A stretch of DNA of 14,794 bases. Origin: Bacillota bacterium. GTDB lineage: Bacteria; Bacillota; Clostridia; Lachnospirales; Lachnospiraceae. The notes under the pieces were generated by a model. The model made no database searches. It worked only from the letters and a program-made list of their open reading frames with translations, and had not been told where the DNA came from. The position numbers and the translations under genes were made by a program. The DNA lies in the NCBI GenBank assembly GCA_023424235.1, contig JAFAEB010000407.1:1-14794 (forward strand), written 5' to 3'. Shown in pieces: positions 1 through 6,869 of the stretch (within the stretch, counting starts at the first letter, position 1; every line of letters starts with the position of its first letter).

Positions 1-89
1 TTATTCGTATTCGTTTTCTCTACAAGAAAACAGCTAACGATTAGAAATATTACTCCTATTACTATAAGGACTATAATCACTGGTGTCAT
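1..89 (-). CDS. N-terminal part of a membrane-anchored protein, cut by the left window edge
   Basis: An ATG at 89-87 opens a frame that stays open to base 1 (29 full codons). It is preceded by a good ribosome site (AGGAG, 8 nt spacer) located just past the stop of the 105-aa gene. The visible protein starts MTPVIIVLIVIGVIFLIVS and is one hydrophobic helix followed by a polar stretch (VEKTNTN), as expected for a single-pass N-terminal anchor with a cytoplasmic remainder. In Bacillus subtilis the gene after sigD is swrB, which also encodes a single-pass membrane protein that activates flagellar assembly. Clostridial clusters often carry a short anchored protein of unknown function in this area. 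A SwrB-like role is inferred from position and topology only. The 3' end is outside the window, so length and domains are unknown. Confidence 0.6.
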   Translation of the reverse strand, partial: MTPVIIVLIVIGVIFLIVSCFLVEKTNTN

Positions 90-100
90 TACTTTCACTC

Positions 101-418
101 CTAAATCTTTATATCAATTGACCCAGAGCGAAAAGGAGTATTTTTTTTATCTAACTTATCATTTGATTCTTTCTTTTGCTTCTTTTTAGAATCATTATAA
201 GAATTACTTCCTTTTTCTTTGGCATCATATCGAAATTCATTGTTGTCACCTTTTATGGTACGAACCGTCTGCTGGCTATTATGCTTTATTTCCTGATTAA
301 ATTGTTGATTCAACTGTAATTGATCATTAACAGGCTTTTGAACATCTTGATGCTTTATATGTGTAACTGCTTGTGATTTTGGAGCCATTGATACTACTTC
401 AATTGGTGTTATTGACAT
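101..418 (-). CDS. Small hydrophilic protein of unknown function in flagellar operon (105 aa)
   Basis: A 105-residue protein with no signal peptide or membrane segment. It is rich in Gln, Asn, Lys and Asp, starts MSITPIEVV and ends in a short hydrophobic-basic tail (SGSIDIKI) after a strongly charged, probably disordered middle (about residues 60-95). The start is supported by a near-perfect ribosome site (AGGAGG, 7-8 nt spacer) overlapping the end of fapA. The stop is TAG, backed by a TGA after one codon. I recall similar short Gln/Lys-rich proteins ending in a D-I-K/R-I type tail beside fapA and sigD in Lachnospiraceae, but I know no assigned function. Co-transcription with fapA suggests a part in flagellar assembly or motility control. 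The composition would fit an export-related or chaperone-bound peptide, but nothing in the sequence proves this. Confidence 0.75.
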   Translation of the reverse strand: MSITPIEVVSMAPKSQAVTHIKHQDVQKPVNDQLQLNQQFNQEIKHNSQQTVRTIKGDNNEFRYDAKEKGSNSYNDSKKKQKKESNDKLDKKNTPFRSGSIDIKI

Positions 419-429
419 AAGTTATCCTC

Positions 430-2034
430 CTATAAACCTACAACCTTAATATCTGCCTTGTCACGTATAAATCTGGAATAATGAACCTGACTTCTAACAT
501 AATAAATTACGTTGGATATTACTATCTTTACACCTGGATAAGCAACATTTTCAACTTTAATATAAGCATTTTCATTATTATTTAACTCTAATTGCAACAT
601 TTCATATTGCTTAATTAGTTCTTTTAAATCATAACGTAAGCTGATACAACTTTCAGCTGCAATTTTAATATAATCTACTTTATTTTGTGTAAGCACTTCT
701 CCAGCATCAAGTTTCTTTTTGTAAGAATCTACAATTGGTAATAATCGATCTAGATCTGCTTGTTTTTGATTTATTACTTTTTCTAATTCTCTATATTCTT
801 CCATTACACTAGGATCCGTTCCAACTTCTAATAAAGTTTGTGTTCCCATAGTAGAACCTGCAGTTTTTACAATAATTGCGCTACCAGAACGTATCTCTCC
901 TCCTGTAATAAAGCCCTTTTTACCACCAACGGTTATTTCGCCTTTTGCTGAAACTTTACTATGTAATATTGCTTCTGTAGTAACATATCCACCGGCATGA
1001 ACACTTGCATTTTCAATAAATTTTGTTATGATATTTCCTTTTGCTTCCATAACACCTTTACTCATACCTTGCATTCCACGCTTTAGAATAATATGTCCAT
1101 CTGCTCTTAATCGAGCACCTTCTACAACACCATTTACAATAATATCTCCTTTGGCATATATAGAAAATCCAGTTATAACATTACCTTTTACAGTTACATT
1201 ACCATCGTAATCAATGTCACCGGTAGAAGAATCTACATCTCCTAATACTTCATAAGTATTGGACACAAAAACTCTATCTTCCGTTAAGGTTACATGTCCA
1301 CTTACATCGGAATACATTGTTAAGCCATCTTCTGATAAATGAATATCTTTTCCATGTCTTAATATTTTTCGATTTACTTTTCTTGGTGGTATTTTATTCC
1401 CATACAAATCAATACCTGGAGTACCAGACAAAGCTGGTTCTAGAGTTGCTAGGATATCACCTTTACTAATTTTACTTATCATATCTAATTGATGGAAATC
1501 CACTGTTCCATCTTCATTAACCTTAGGTTTTAAGGTATTATCCGTATTAAAATGATAAGTTATCTTAGCATCTCTACCTTCTACAGGCTTAGTACCTCTT
1601 GCTAATATTATATCTTCACAATATCTTCTTGTCTTTAAAAAATATTCTATATTTTCAATAACAATACCATGTACAATATTAGCTCGCTTTAATACTAACT
1701 CTATATCTTTATAATTTAATGTTTTTCCTCCTAAAGAAGGTGGATAAAATCTACCAATTGCATACATTCGATCCGCTGAAAATCTTAACTTTAAGGATTC
1801 ATTTACAGGATTTATTACGATTGATAAAATCTTTACTTCAACTTTATTCGTAGCTGAAATATCAATTCCTTGTCCTAATTCATTTATGTTATAATCCAAA
1901 ATATTCAAATCATTAAGATAACTACTTATCTCTTCAAAATTAACAGCTCTACCATCACCCATTGGTGGAAACAACCTTAAATATGTTCCATCTGGCTTTG
2001 TGTGCAATTGATAAAATCCATTCCTACTTTCCAT
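430..2034 (-). CDS. fapA: FapA-family (DUF342) flagellar assembly protein
   Basis: The protein is 534 aa, the usual size for FapA/DUF342 proteins. The N-terminal half (about 60-245) has the family's mixed alpha/beta region, including the typical GTKPVEGRDA segment near 147-156 and the ALSGTPGIDLYGNKIP segment near 201-216. Residues about 255-405 are a run of short Gly-rich repeats of the G-x-hydrophobic-x-V type (VKGNVITG, AKGDIIVNG, ADGHIIL, AKGNIIT, VSAKGEITVG), predicted to form a right-handed beta-helix. Residues 410-490 are a charged coiled coil, followed by a small C-terminal beta region. FapA homologues are implicated in flagellar assembly and polar localisation in Gram-negatives; the molecular role in clostridia is unclear. 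It follows sigD by 18 nt with a strong ribosome site (GAGGAGG, 5 nt spacer) and is cytoplasmic. The family is certain; the function is less so. Confidence 0.88.
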   Translation of the reverse strand: MESRNGFYQLHTKPDGTYLRLFPPMGDGRAVNFEEISSYLNDLNILDYNINELGQGIDISATNKVEVKILSIVINPVNESLKLRFSADRMYAIGRFYPPSLGGKTLNYKDIELVLKRANIVHGIVIENIEYFLKTRRYCEDIILARGTKPVEGRDAKITYHFNTDNTLKPKVNEDGTVDFHQLDMISKISKGDILATLEPALSGTPGIDLYGNKIPPRKVNRKILRHGKDIHLSEDGLTMYSDVSGHVTLTEDRVFVSNTYEVLGDVDSSTGDIDYDGNVTVKGNVITGFSIYAKGDIIVNGVVEGARLRADGHIILKRGMQGMSKGVMEAKGNIITKFIENASVHAGGYVTTEAILHSKVSAKGEITVGGKKGFITGGEIRSGSAIIVKTAGSTMGTQTLLEVGTDPSVMEEYRELEKVINQKQADLDRLLPIVDSYKKKLDAGEVLTQNKVDYIKIAAESCISLRYDLKELIKQYEMLQLELNNNENAYIKVENVAYPGVKIVISNVIYYVRSQVHYSRFIRDKADIKVVGL

Positions 2035-2052
2035 AAGATCCTCCTCTAGTCA

Positions 2053-2820
2053 CTAAGTTCGAAATAGTACCTCGATGTAATTCCCTAATTTCAACCTCAT
2101 TTTTTGCAATGCTTTCGTATGCAATTGTGAAACTCTAGATTCTGAAACTTCCAATATCGAACTTATTTCCTTAAGGGTTAAATCCTCATAATAATAAAGA
2201 ATAATTACTTTTTTTTCTTTCTCAGTTAAGGATTCCAACGATTTAATTAAGGTTTCTTTTATTTCTTTTTTTTCGATAATAGTATCTGGTGAATCAAATT
2301 TTGCACTAAGACTAGATTCCATCTTTACTTCATTACCAGTATCAATGTACTCATCTAAGGATAATAAATTAGATAGTTTGGTTTGACTTTGCCAAGTATC
2401 TAATTCCTCCACAGTAATCTCTAATTCTAATGCAACTTCTTCATCTGTTGCTAACCTACCTTGTATAGATTCGATTTTTTGAAAAGCAGCATCAATCTTT
2501 CTTTGCTTCTGCCTTAGTGTTCTTGGTATCCAATCCATCTTACGTATTTCATCTAGTATTGCACCACGTATTCGAAAGCTAGCATAAGTTTCAAACTTCA
2601 CACCTTTATTATAATCGAATTTGTCCACCGCATCAATTAGGCCAAATATACCATATCCTACTAAATCATCATAATCTACATTGTATCCTAGATACATACT
2701 TAGACGACCAGCAACAATTTTAACTAAATTCGCATATTCTATTATTATTTTTTCTCGAACCTCAGGAGTTTTATGCTTACTATAATCTTCCCAAAGTTTA
2801 GCTTTTACTTCAATATTCAT
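2053..2820 (-). CDS. sigD: Flagellar RNA polymerase sigma factor (sigma-28, FliA/SigD/WhiG family)
   Basis: This 255-aa sigma-70-family factor has the compact FliA/SigD layout without region 1.1. Region 2 spans about residues 25-97, with YDDLVGYGIFGLIDAVDKFD and the promoter-melting/-10 recognition part KGVKFETYASFRIRGAILDE. The family-typical MDWIPRTLRQK junction to region 3 follows at 95-105. Region 4 lies at about 195-250, with the helix-turn-helix LTLKEISSILEVSESRVSQL. In this family the protein directs transcription of late flagellar and chemotaxis genes and is held back by the anti-sigma factor FlgM until the hook-basal body is complete. The gene lies at the end of the fla-che operon as in B. 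subtilis, where distance from the promoter limits SigD levels. The start has a clear ribosome site (AAGGAG, 7 nt). The stop is a tandem TAG TGA. It appears fully intact despite lesions upstream. Confidence 0.95.
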   Translation of the reverse strand: MNIEVKAKLWEDYSKHKTPEVREKIIIEYANLVKIVAGRLSMYLGYNVDYDDLVGYGIFGLIDAVDKFDYNKGVKFETYASFRIRGAILDEIRKMDWIPRTLRQKQRKIDAAFQKIESIQGRLATDEEVALELEITVEELDTWQSQTKLSNLLSLDEYIDTGNEVKMESSLSAKFDSPDTIIEKKEIKETLIKSLESLTEKEKKVIILYYYEDLTLKEISSILEVSESRVSQLHTKALQKMRLKLGNYIEVLFRT

Positions 2821-2848
2821 AAAAGTGCTCCTTTTGTTATACTATTTG

Positions 2849-3121
2849 CTATATCGAATCTTTCGCATCTTCTAAGGTACTTTCATCATTACTTTCTAGT
2901 TCTTCTTCATCTTCTCTATCAAGCTCATCTATTCTTATTGCTTTTACTATAATTTTTTCAGCTACTTTGCCAATAATATAGAATATAATAAAAACGATTA
3001 GTAATCGAATCATACTATGAAAAAAACTAATTTGAAATGCTATATTGAGTACACTAGTAATGGCTAATGCTAAGAGAGTAATAACTAGTGATATATATTT
3101 ATTACGCATATTATTAACCAT
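2849..3121 (-). CDS. Small two-helix membrane protein of unknown function between cheD and sigD (90 aa)
   Basis: I do not recognise a named family. The protein has two predicted membrane helices (about residues 8-28 and 35-55) joined by a short loop, then a basic patch (GKVAEKIIVKAIR) and a strongly acidic cytoplasmic tail (66-90, with runs such as DREDEEELE). The start is uncertain. The first ATG (3121) has its purine-rich site (AGAAAGG) almost touching it, while a second in-frame ATG at 3109 (MRNKYIS) is 13 nt from the same site. The protein sits inside the chemotaxis-to-sigma segment of the operon, a place where B. subtilis has no gene. Its expression is therefore tied to motility, but whether it acts in chemotaxis, sigma control or envelope attachment is unknown. 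Confidence 0.72.
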   Translation of the reverse strand: MVNNMRNKYISLVITLLALAITSVLNIAFQISFFHSMIRLLIVFIIFYIIGKVAEKIIVKAIRIDELDREDEEELESNDESTLEDAKDSI

Positions 3122-3133
3122 GCCTTTCTCATA

Positions 3134-3156
3134 GCCTGTAAATCTTTGTCACAGGC
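3134..3156 (-). other. Short inverted repeat in the cheD-orf90 gap
   Basis: GCCTGT (3134-3139) pairs with ACAGGC (3151-3156) around an 11-nt loop, starting 4 nt after the cheD stop in the direction of transcription. No U-run follows, so it does not look like an intrinsic terminator. It lies just upstream of the weak ribosome site of the 90-aa gene, so a small effect on that gene's translation or on mRNA processing is conceivable. A 6-bp stem can also occur by chance. Confidence 0.3.
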
Positions 3157-3160
3157 AACT

Positions 3161-3646
3161 CTACAGTATTTTTAACTGCTTTCCAACAGATTTAATATAT
3201 AATTCTCCGGTTGCTGGGTAAAACTCGATGGTTCTACCATAATCATATCCTGTATCTTCTGCTAAAATACGAATTCCTAATTCTTTTAGCTTCTGTTTCG
3301 TAGCTTCCACATTACGTTCCCCAATACGAAGCATATCATTATTTGAGTTAAATGCAAACATCTGAGCACCACCTGCTATTTTCGATACTAATCGATTTTT
3401 ATTTGCTCCTTGATGACTTAACTTATTGATTAATGCATCGATACCAGTATCTGCGAACTTTGCAACATTCTCGTTATTTCTTATTTTTGTACTATCTGGT
3501 AGCATTACATGTACCATTCCAGCTACTTTTACGATAGGATCATATAAAACAATTCCAACACATGACCCTAAACCTAATGTAGTTAGTGCATTCGGTGCAC
3601 TAGCTACATTAAGATCAGCCATGCCTACTTTAATCATATCTCCCAT
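3161..3646 (-). CDS. cheD: Chemoreceptor glutamine deamidase CheD
   Basis: The 161-aa protein is full length for CheD. The catalytic set is visible: Thr23 and Cys29 in TTLGLGSCVGI and His46 in GMVHVMLP, matching the Thr-Cys-His triad known from Thermotoga maritima CheD with a shift of two residues. The conserved KIAGGAQMF segment and the C-terminal GRTIEFYPATGELYIKS are also present. CheD deamidates specific glutamines on methyl-accepting receptors and, in organisms with CheC, binds CheC and stimulates its CheY-P phosphatase activity. The gene directly follows cheC with an 8-nt gap. Its ribosome site (AGGTGA) overlaps the cheC stop region, which suggests coupled synthesis of the two partners. 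It is cytoplasmic and acts at the receptor array. No anomalies were seen. Confidence 0.95.
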   Translation of the reverse strand: MGDMIKVGMADLNVASAPNALTTLGLGSCVGIVLYDPIVKVAGMVHVMLPDSTKIRNNENVAKFADTGIDALINKLSHQGANKNRLVSKIAGGAQMFAFNSNNDMLRIGERNVEATKQKLKELGIRILAEDTGYDYGRTIEFYPATGELYIKSVGKQLKIL

Positions 3647-3654
3647 AGATTCAC

Positions 3655-4272
3655 CTATAAACCTAAAGATGTAAGAATTACATCGTAGGATTCTACGGAA
3701 GGAATTAATATAAAGTATCCATTGACATCAATATCATCTTTAAAGAATTCTGTTTCAATTATCAATGCTTTATCCCCTACTTTTCCAAACTCAATTGCCG
3801 GTACACTTAAAATTGCACCAGACATATCGATGGCCATATAAGGTATACTTGCATCAATTCTAATATTAGTTAATGTAGATAAGGATGATAAATATGCTCC
3901 TGCTATAATATTACCTATTTCCTTTAATGCTGAATATTCCATTTCAGAGAAATTATCAATTTGCTCAATTGGTCTACCCATTAAGATATTTACAAGACGA
4001 TATGCTGAAACCTGTTCCATCATAAACATCATCATGCCATTAATTTCTCCTTCAAGAGTAATTAATATACCTACTACGATAGTCTCTGCTCCACCTACAG
4101 CATCTGCTAAATCTTTAAACTCCAATAAGGCAACTTTAGGAACCTGCATATCTATTTTGCTATTTATCATGGTAGATAATGCGGTTGTAGCATTTCCTGC
4201 TCCAATATTACCTATTTCTCTTAACACATCATATTGCATACTATCTATTTGATTTATATCTCTCTTTGGCAA
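3655..4272 (-). CDS. cheC: CheY-P phosphatase CheC
   Basis: The 205-aa protein has the two-fold repeated active-site signature of the CheC/CheX/FliY family. The first is LREIGNIGAGNATTAL (Glu19, Asn22) followed by a Pro in MQVPKV. The second is LKEIGNIIAGAYLSSL (Glu118, Asn121) followed by SIPYM. Each Glu-Asn pair is the usual catalytic pair that removes phosphate from CheY-P, so both sites look competent. The start is a TTG (4272-4270) immediately after the cheW stop. It is chosen because AAGGAG lies 8 nt upstream, inside the last cheW codons, and because the protein then begins in the usual place before the first motif. There is no gap to cheW, and CheC is in the same frame as CheW, separated only by a TAA. 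Confidence 0.94.
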   Translation of the reverse strand: MPKRDINQIDSMQYDVLREIGNIGAGNATTALSTMINSKIDMQVPKVALLEFKDLADAVGGAETIVVGILITLEGEINGMMMFMMEQVSAYRLVNILMGRPIEQIDNFSEMEYSALKEIGNIIAGAYLSSLSTLTNIRIDASIPYMAIDMSGAILSVPAIEFGKVGDKALIIETEFFKDDIDVNGYFILIPSVESYDVILTSLGL

Positions 4273-4287
4273 TTAAACCACTCCTTG
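4270..4287 (-). promoter_or_regulatory. Ribosome site that fixes the TTG start of cheC
   Basis: Read on the minus strand, AAGGAG is followed by TGGTTTAA and then TTG. The site lies within the final codons of cheW and spans its stop. It is the strongest ribosome site near the beginning of cheC, and no in-frame ATG lies before the first catalytic motif other than Met12. It supports an unusual TTG start and translational coupling to cheW. Confidence 0.7.
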
Positions 4288-4740
4288 ATTTCCATCTTTC
4301 TCAATAATCACATTGGTAATATTTAAAAGAGATATCAACTCACTTTTATGTTTCCCAACACCTAATATGTAACCATTTTTATCTTCTACTGCACTATTTG
4401 CAACTTTTTCTACATTTTCATCCTCTAAGGTAACTACTTCCTTAACTTCATCAACGATAATACCTACTGAGGAATGAGCATCAAGCTTTATTATAATGAT
4501 TCTTGTAGCATTTGTAATTACATCATATTCTAATCCAAATTTTAATCGAATACTCATTACTGGTATTATTTCACCACGAAGATTAATTACACCTTTAAAA
4601 TAGTGCTGTGCTTTTGGAACCCTAGTTATTCGTTGCATTCTAACGATATTATCAATATATTTAATATTAATACCATATTGTTCCAAGCCTATGTTAACTA
4701 CGATATATTGCTTTGAGTCTACTGTGTTTACAACTTCCAT
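4273..4740 (-). CDS. cheW: Chemotaxis coupling protein CheW
   Basis: This 155-aa single-domain CheW-like protein links chemoreceptors to the P5 domain of CheA. Visible features are the N-terminal beta strand region QYIVVNIGLEQYGINI (11-26), the receptor- and CheA-contact segment RVPKAQHYFKGVINLRGEII (40-59) with the conserved NLRG, the hydrophobic strand TRIIIIKL, and VGIIVDEVKEVV. The length is typical. The start ATG (4740-4738) has a G-rich ribosome site (AAGGGGG, 6 nt spacer) just after the cheA stop, with an 11-nt gap. It sits between cheA and cheC as in B. subtilis. It has the same fold as the P5 domain at the end of the upstream gene, but the two are clearly diverged and separate. Confidence 0.95.
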   Translation of the reverse strand: MEVVNTVDSKQYIVVNIGLEQYGINIKYIDNIVRMQRITRVPKAQHYFKGVINLRGEIIPVMSIRLKFGLEYDVITNATRIIIIKLDAHSSVGIIVDEVKEVVTLEDENVEKVANSAVEDKNGYILGVGKHKSELISLLNITNVIIEKDGNQGVV

Positions 4741-4751
4741 AATCTGCCCCC

Positions 4752-6050
4752 TTACACCAATGTATTAACATCAAGGATTAACGCAACTTCACCATCACCT
4801 AAGATAGTTGCACCACCAATAATCTTATTATTATTAATATACTTGCCGATTGACTTAATAACAATTTCTTGTTGTCCGATTAGATTGTCTACAACAAATC
4901 CTGCTAAACGTTCTCCTTTTGCAACAATTACAACGGTTAAGCTATCAGATTCTCTATCTGTTTTTGGAACATCTAAGATATTATCTAAGCGAATTAGTGG
5001 TATTACGCTACCTCTTAGATTAATTACCTCTCTAGAGTGTACATGCTTAATTTCAGTCTTTTTAATATCTTCAATCGTTTGAATACTTCCTAATGGTATC
5101 GCGTATTTTTCAACACCAATCTCAACCATTAAAGCTTGAATAATTGCTAGTGTTAATGGAAGGCGAATAATGAAACTACTACCTTCATGAAGCTTCGTTT
5201 TAGCCTCAATATCACCACCTAAAGCTTCGATTTTAGTCTTAACAACGTCAAGGCCAACACCACGGCCAGATACGTCTGAGATGGTTTCTGCGGTAGAAAA
5301 ACTTGGTTTAAACAACAAGTCAATAATTTCTTTATCCGTCATTACTTCCGCTTGATCATATGTTATTGTTCCCTTTTCAAGTGCTTTACGTTTAACTTTT
5401 TCGATATCAATTCCAGCACCATCATCTTTAACTTCAATAACTACGTTATTACCATCTTGGTATGCATTTAAATAAATAGAACCTACCTCTGGTTTTTTTA
5501 GCTTAATACGTTCTGCATTCGATTCTAAACCATGGTCTGCTGCATTACGTAATAAATGCATTAATGGATCACCAATTTCATCAATAACGGTACGATCTAA
5601 TTCTGTCTCTTCACCACTCATGTATAATTCAATTTTTTTATTTAATTTTTTAGATAAGTCACGAATCATACGTGGGAAACGATTTACAACACTTTCTATA
5701 GGTACCATTCGAACTTTCATTACGGACTCATGAAGATTTGTTGTAACTCTTTCTAAGTATTCAATTTGCTCATTAAAACCAGACTCGTTTCTAGTATTTT
5801 TTTCACTTGCATTAATACTTACAAGACCATTCTTAGCAATAATTAACTCACTTACTAAATTCATTAATACATCTAGTTTTTCAATATCTACACGAACGGA
5901 ACGATTGACTACTGGTTTATTCCCTTTATTTTGCGCTCCATTGCTACTTTGAGTAGTTTTAGCTTGATTTGTGTCTTTTTCTCTCTCAGATTCTTCTTGT
6001 GTTGCTTCACTCGTTTCTTCTGTAGAATCCATTTCATCTATTTCATCCAT
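4752..6050 (-). CDS. cheA: CheA, C-terminal part: dimerisation, kinase and CheW-like domains (P3-P4-P5)
   Basis: This 432-aa segment is in the same frame as the upstream CheA part and separated from it by a TAG and three codons. After a charged linker (1-48) come P3, the dimerisation helices (about 50-120), and P4, the ATP-binding kinase domain. P4 shows an N box (DPLMHLLRNAADHG, 161-174), G1 (DDGAGI, 209-214), an F box (FKPSFSTA, 247-254) and G2 (GRGVGLD, 262-268). P5, the CheW-like regulatory domain, follows (about 300-432). All catalytic motifs are present, so kinase activity is plausible if the part is made. Its own ATG (6050) has only a weak ribosome site (a GGA 3 nt upstream), but it lies 9 nt after the TAG, close enough for termination-reinitiation. 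With the upstream part the total is about 705 residues, normal for one CheA. Confidence 0.9.
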   Translation of the reverse strand: MDEIDEMDSTEETSEATQEESEREKDTNQAKTTQSSNGAQNKGNKPVVNRSVRVDIEKLDVLMNLVSELIIAKNGLVSINASEKNTRNESGFNEQIEYLERVTTNLHESVMKVRMVPIESVVNRFPRMIRDLSKKLNKKIELYMSGEETELDRTVIDEIGDPLMHLLRNAADHGLESNAERIKLKKPEVGSIYLNAYQDGNNVVIEVKDDGAGIDIEKVKRKALEKGTITYDQAEVMTDKEIIDLLFKPSFSTAETISDVSGRGVGLDVVKTKIEALGGDIEAKTKLHEGSSFIIRLPLTLAIIQALMVEIGVEKYAIPLGSIQTIEDIKKTEIKHVHSREVINLRGSVIPLIRLDNILDVPKTDRESDSLTVVIVAKGERLAGFVVDNLIGQQEIVIKSIGKYINNNKIIGGATILGDGEVALILDVNTLV

Positions 6051-6059
6051 ATTTCCAAG

Positions 6060-6062
6060 CTA
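6060..6062 (-). other. In-frame TAG inside cheA
   Basis: On the minus strand the codons read AAA GCG ATT TAG CTT GGA AAT ATG GAT GAA. The frame of the Hpt/P2 part and that of the kinase part are identical: from 6869 to 6050 is 819 bases, an exact multiple of 3. The break is therefore one stop codon, not an indel. It falls in the flexible linker after P2 and before P3. The base after the stop is C, which in many systems favours some readthrough. Confidence 0.9.
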
Positions 6063-6869
6063 AATCGCTTTAATATGAACTTCCTTAACTTCAGATACAT
6101 TAGAAATAATAGATTTTACTTTATCCATATTTTCTTTTGTAAGTAAAATAACACTAAAATCATAATCAAACTTTTCATCCTCAATATCTTGAACTTCTGG
6201 ATGAGATTTAATAATATCACCTAAATTTTCAAGAGCTTTGAATACTAGAAATGCCCTTGCAGCTTTTAGGATACAATATTCCTGTATAACAACTGTAATT
6301 CCATAGGCATTCATTCCTATACTAGATGCTTTATGTATTGCTCTTTTTTCATAATCAGCAATCTTTAAATCTTTATAATGGCTCTCATCTACAAGTACAC
6401 TATTGCTACTATTAGTAGTTGAAAGTGTGTTATTCTGAGCTGGCTCTTTCACTTCTTCTTTTACTTCAGTTTTTTGCTTTTCTAACCCAGTATGTAAAAT
6501 ATCATTCAGTTGTTTAATAACATTTTCATAATCTTCACTGCCTTCATCTGCACTTTCTTGGATATTACTTAAATAGGTTTCTAAAGCGTCTAAGCCTTTA
6601 AATAAAACATCAACCAACTCTGCAGTTACATTCATTTTACCATTGCGAATTTCTGAAAATACATTTTCCATATCATGAGTTAAACGTTGCATTCTTTTAT
6701 AACCCATTGTTCCAGCCATTCCCTTAAGTGAATGTGCTGCTCTAAATATTTCATTAATTGTATCTAAATTATCTGGTTCTGTTTCTAGTATTAATAACTG
6801 CTCGTTTAAACTTTGTAAATGTTCCTTTGTTTCATCAATAAAAATCTCAAGATATTGACTAACATCCAT
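6060..6869 (-). CDS. cheA: CheA, N-terminal part: histidine phosphotransfer and CheY/CheB-binding domains (P1-P2)
   Basis: This is the first 269 residues of CheA. P1 (Hpt) occupies about residues 1-105 and carries the phospho-accepting His46 in the motif FRAAHSLKGMAGTMG. After an acidic/Thr-Ser-rich linker, about residues 165-265 form the P2 domain that docks CheY and CheB (from KIADYEKRAIHKAS to VSEVKEVHIKAI). The start chosen is the ATG at 6869 (MDVSQYLEIF): it begins just before the Hpt domain, overlaps the cheB stop by 11 nt, and has a G-rich site (GGGGGTG) about 9 nt upstream. An ATG at 6902 only adds 11 residues read from inside cheB. The frame ends at TAG 6062-6060, cutting CheA between P2 and P3. 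Alone the fragment would be an Hpt substrate without a kinase. Confidence 0.9.
   Translation of the reverse strand: MDVSQYLEIFIDETKEHLQSLNEQLLILETEPDNLDTINEIFRAAHSLKGMAGTMGYKRMQRLTHDMENVFSEIRNGKMNVTAELVDVLFKGLDALETYLSNIQESADEGSEDYENVIKQLNDILHTGLEKQKTEVKEEVKEPAQNNTLSTTNSSNSVLVDESHYKDLKIADYEKRAIHKASSIGMNAYGITVVIQEYCILKAARAFLVFKALENLGDIIKSHPEVQDIEDEKFDYDFSVILLTKENMDKVKSIISNVSEVKEVHIKAI

Noticed and set aside
3134..3156. Intrinsic terminator between cheD and the 90-aa gene
   Set aside because: The stem is only 6 bp with an 11-nt loop and no U-run follows. The operon clearly continues.
6048..6062. Frameshift in cheA
   Set aside because: Both parts are in the same frame, so the break is a stop codon, not an insertion or deletion.
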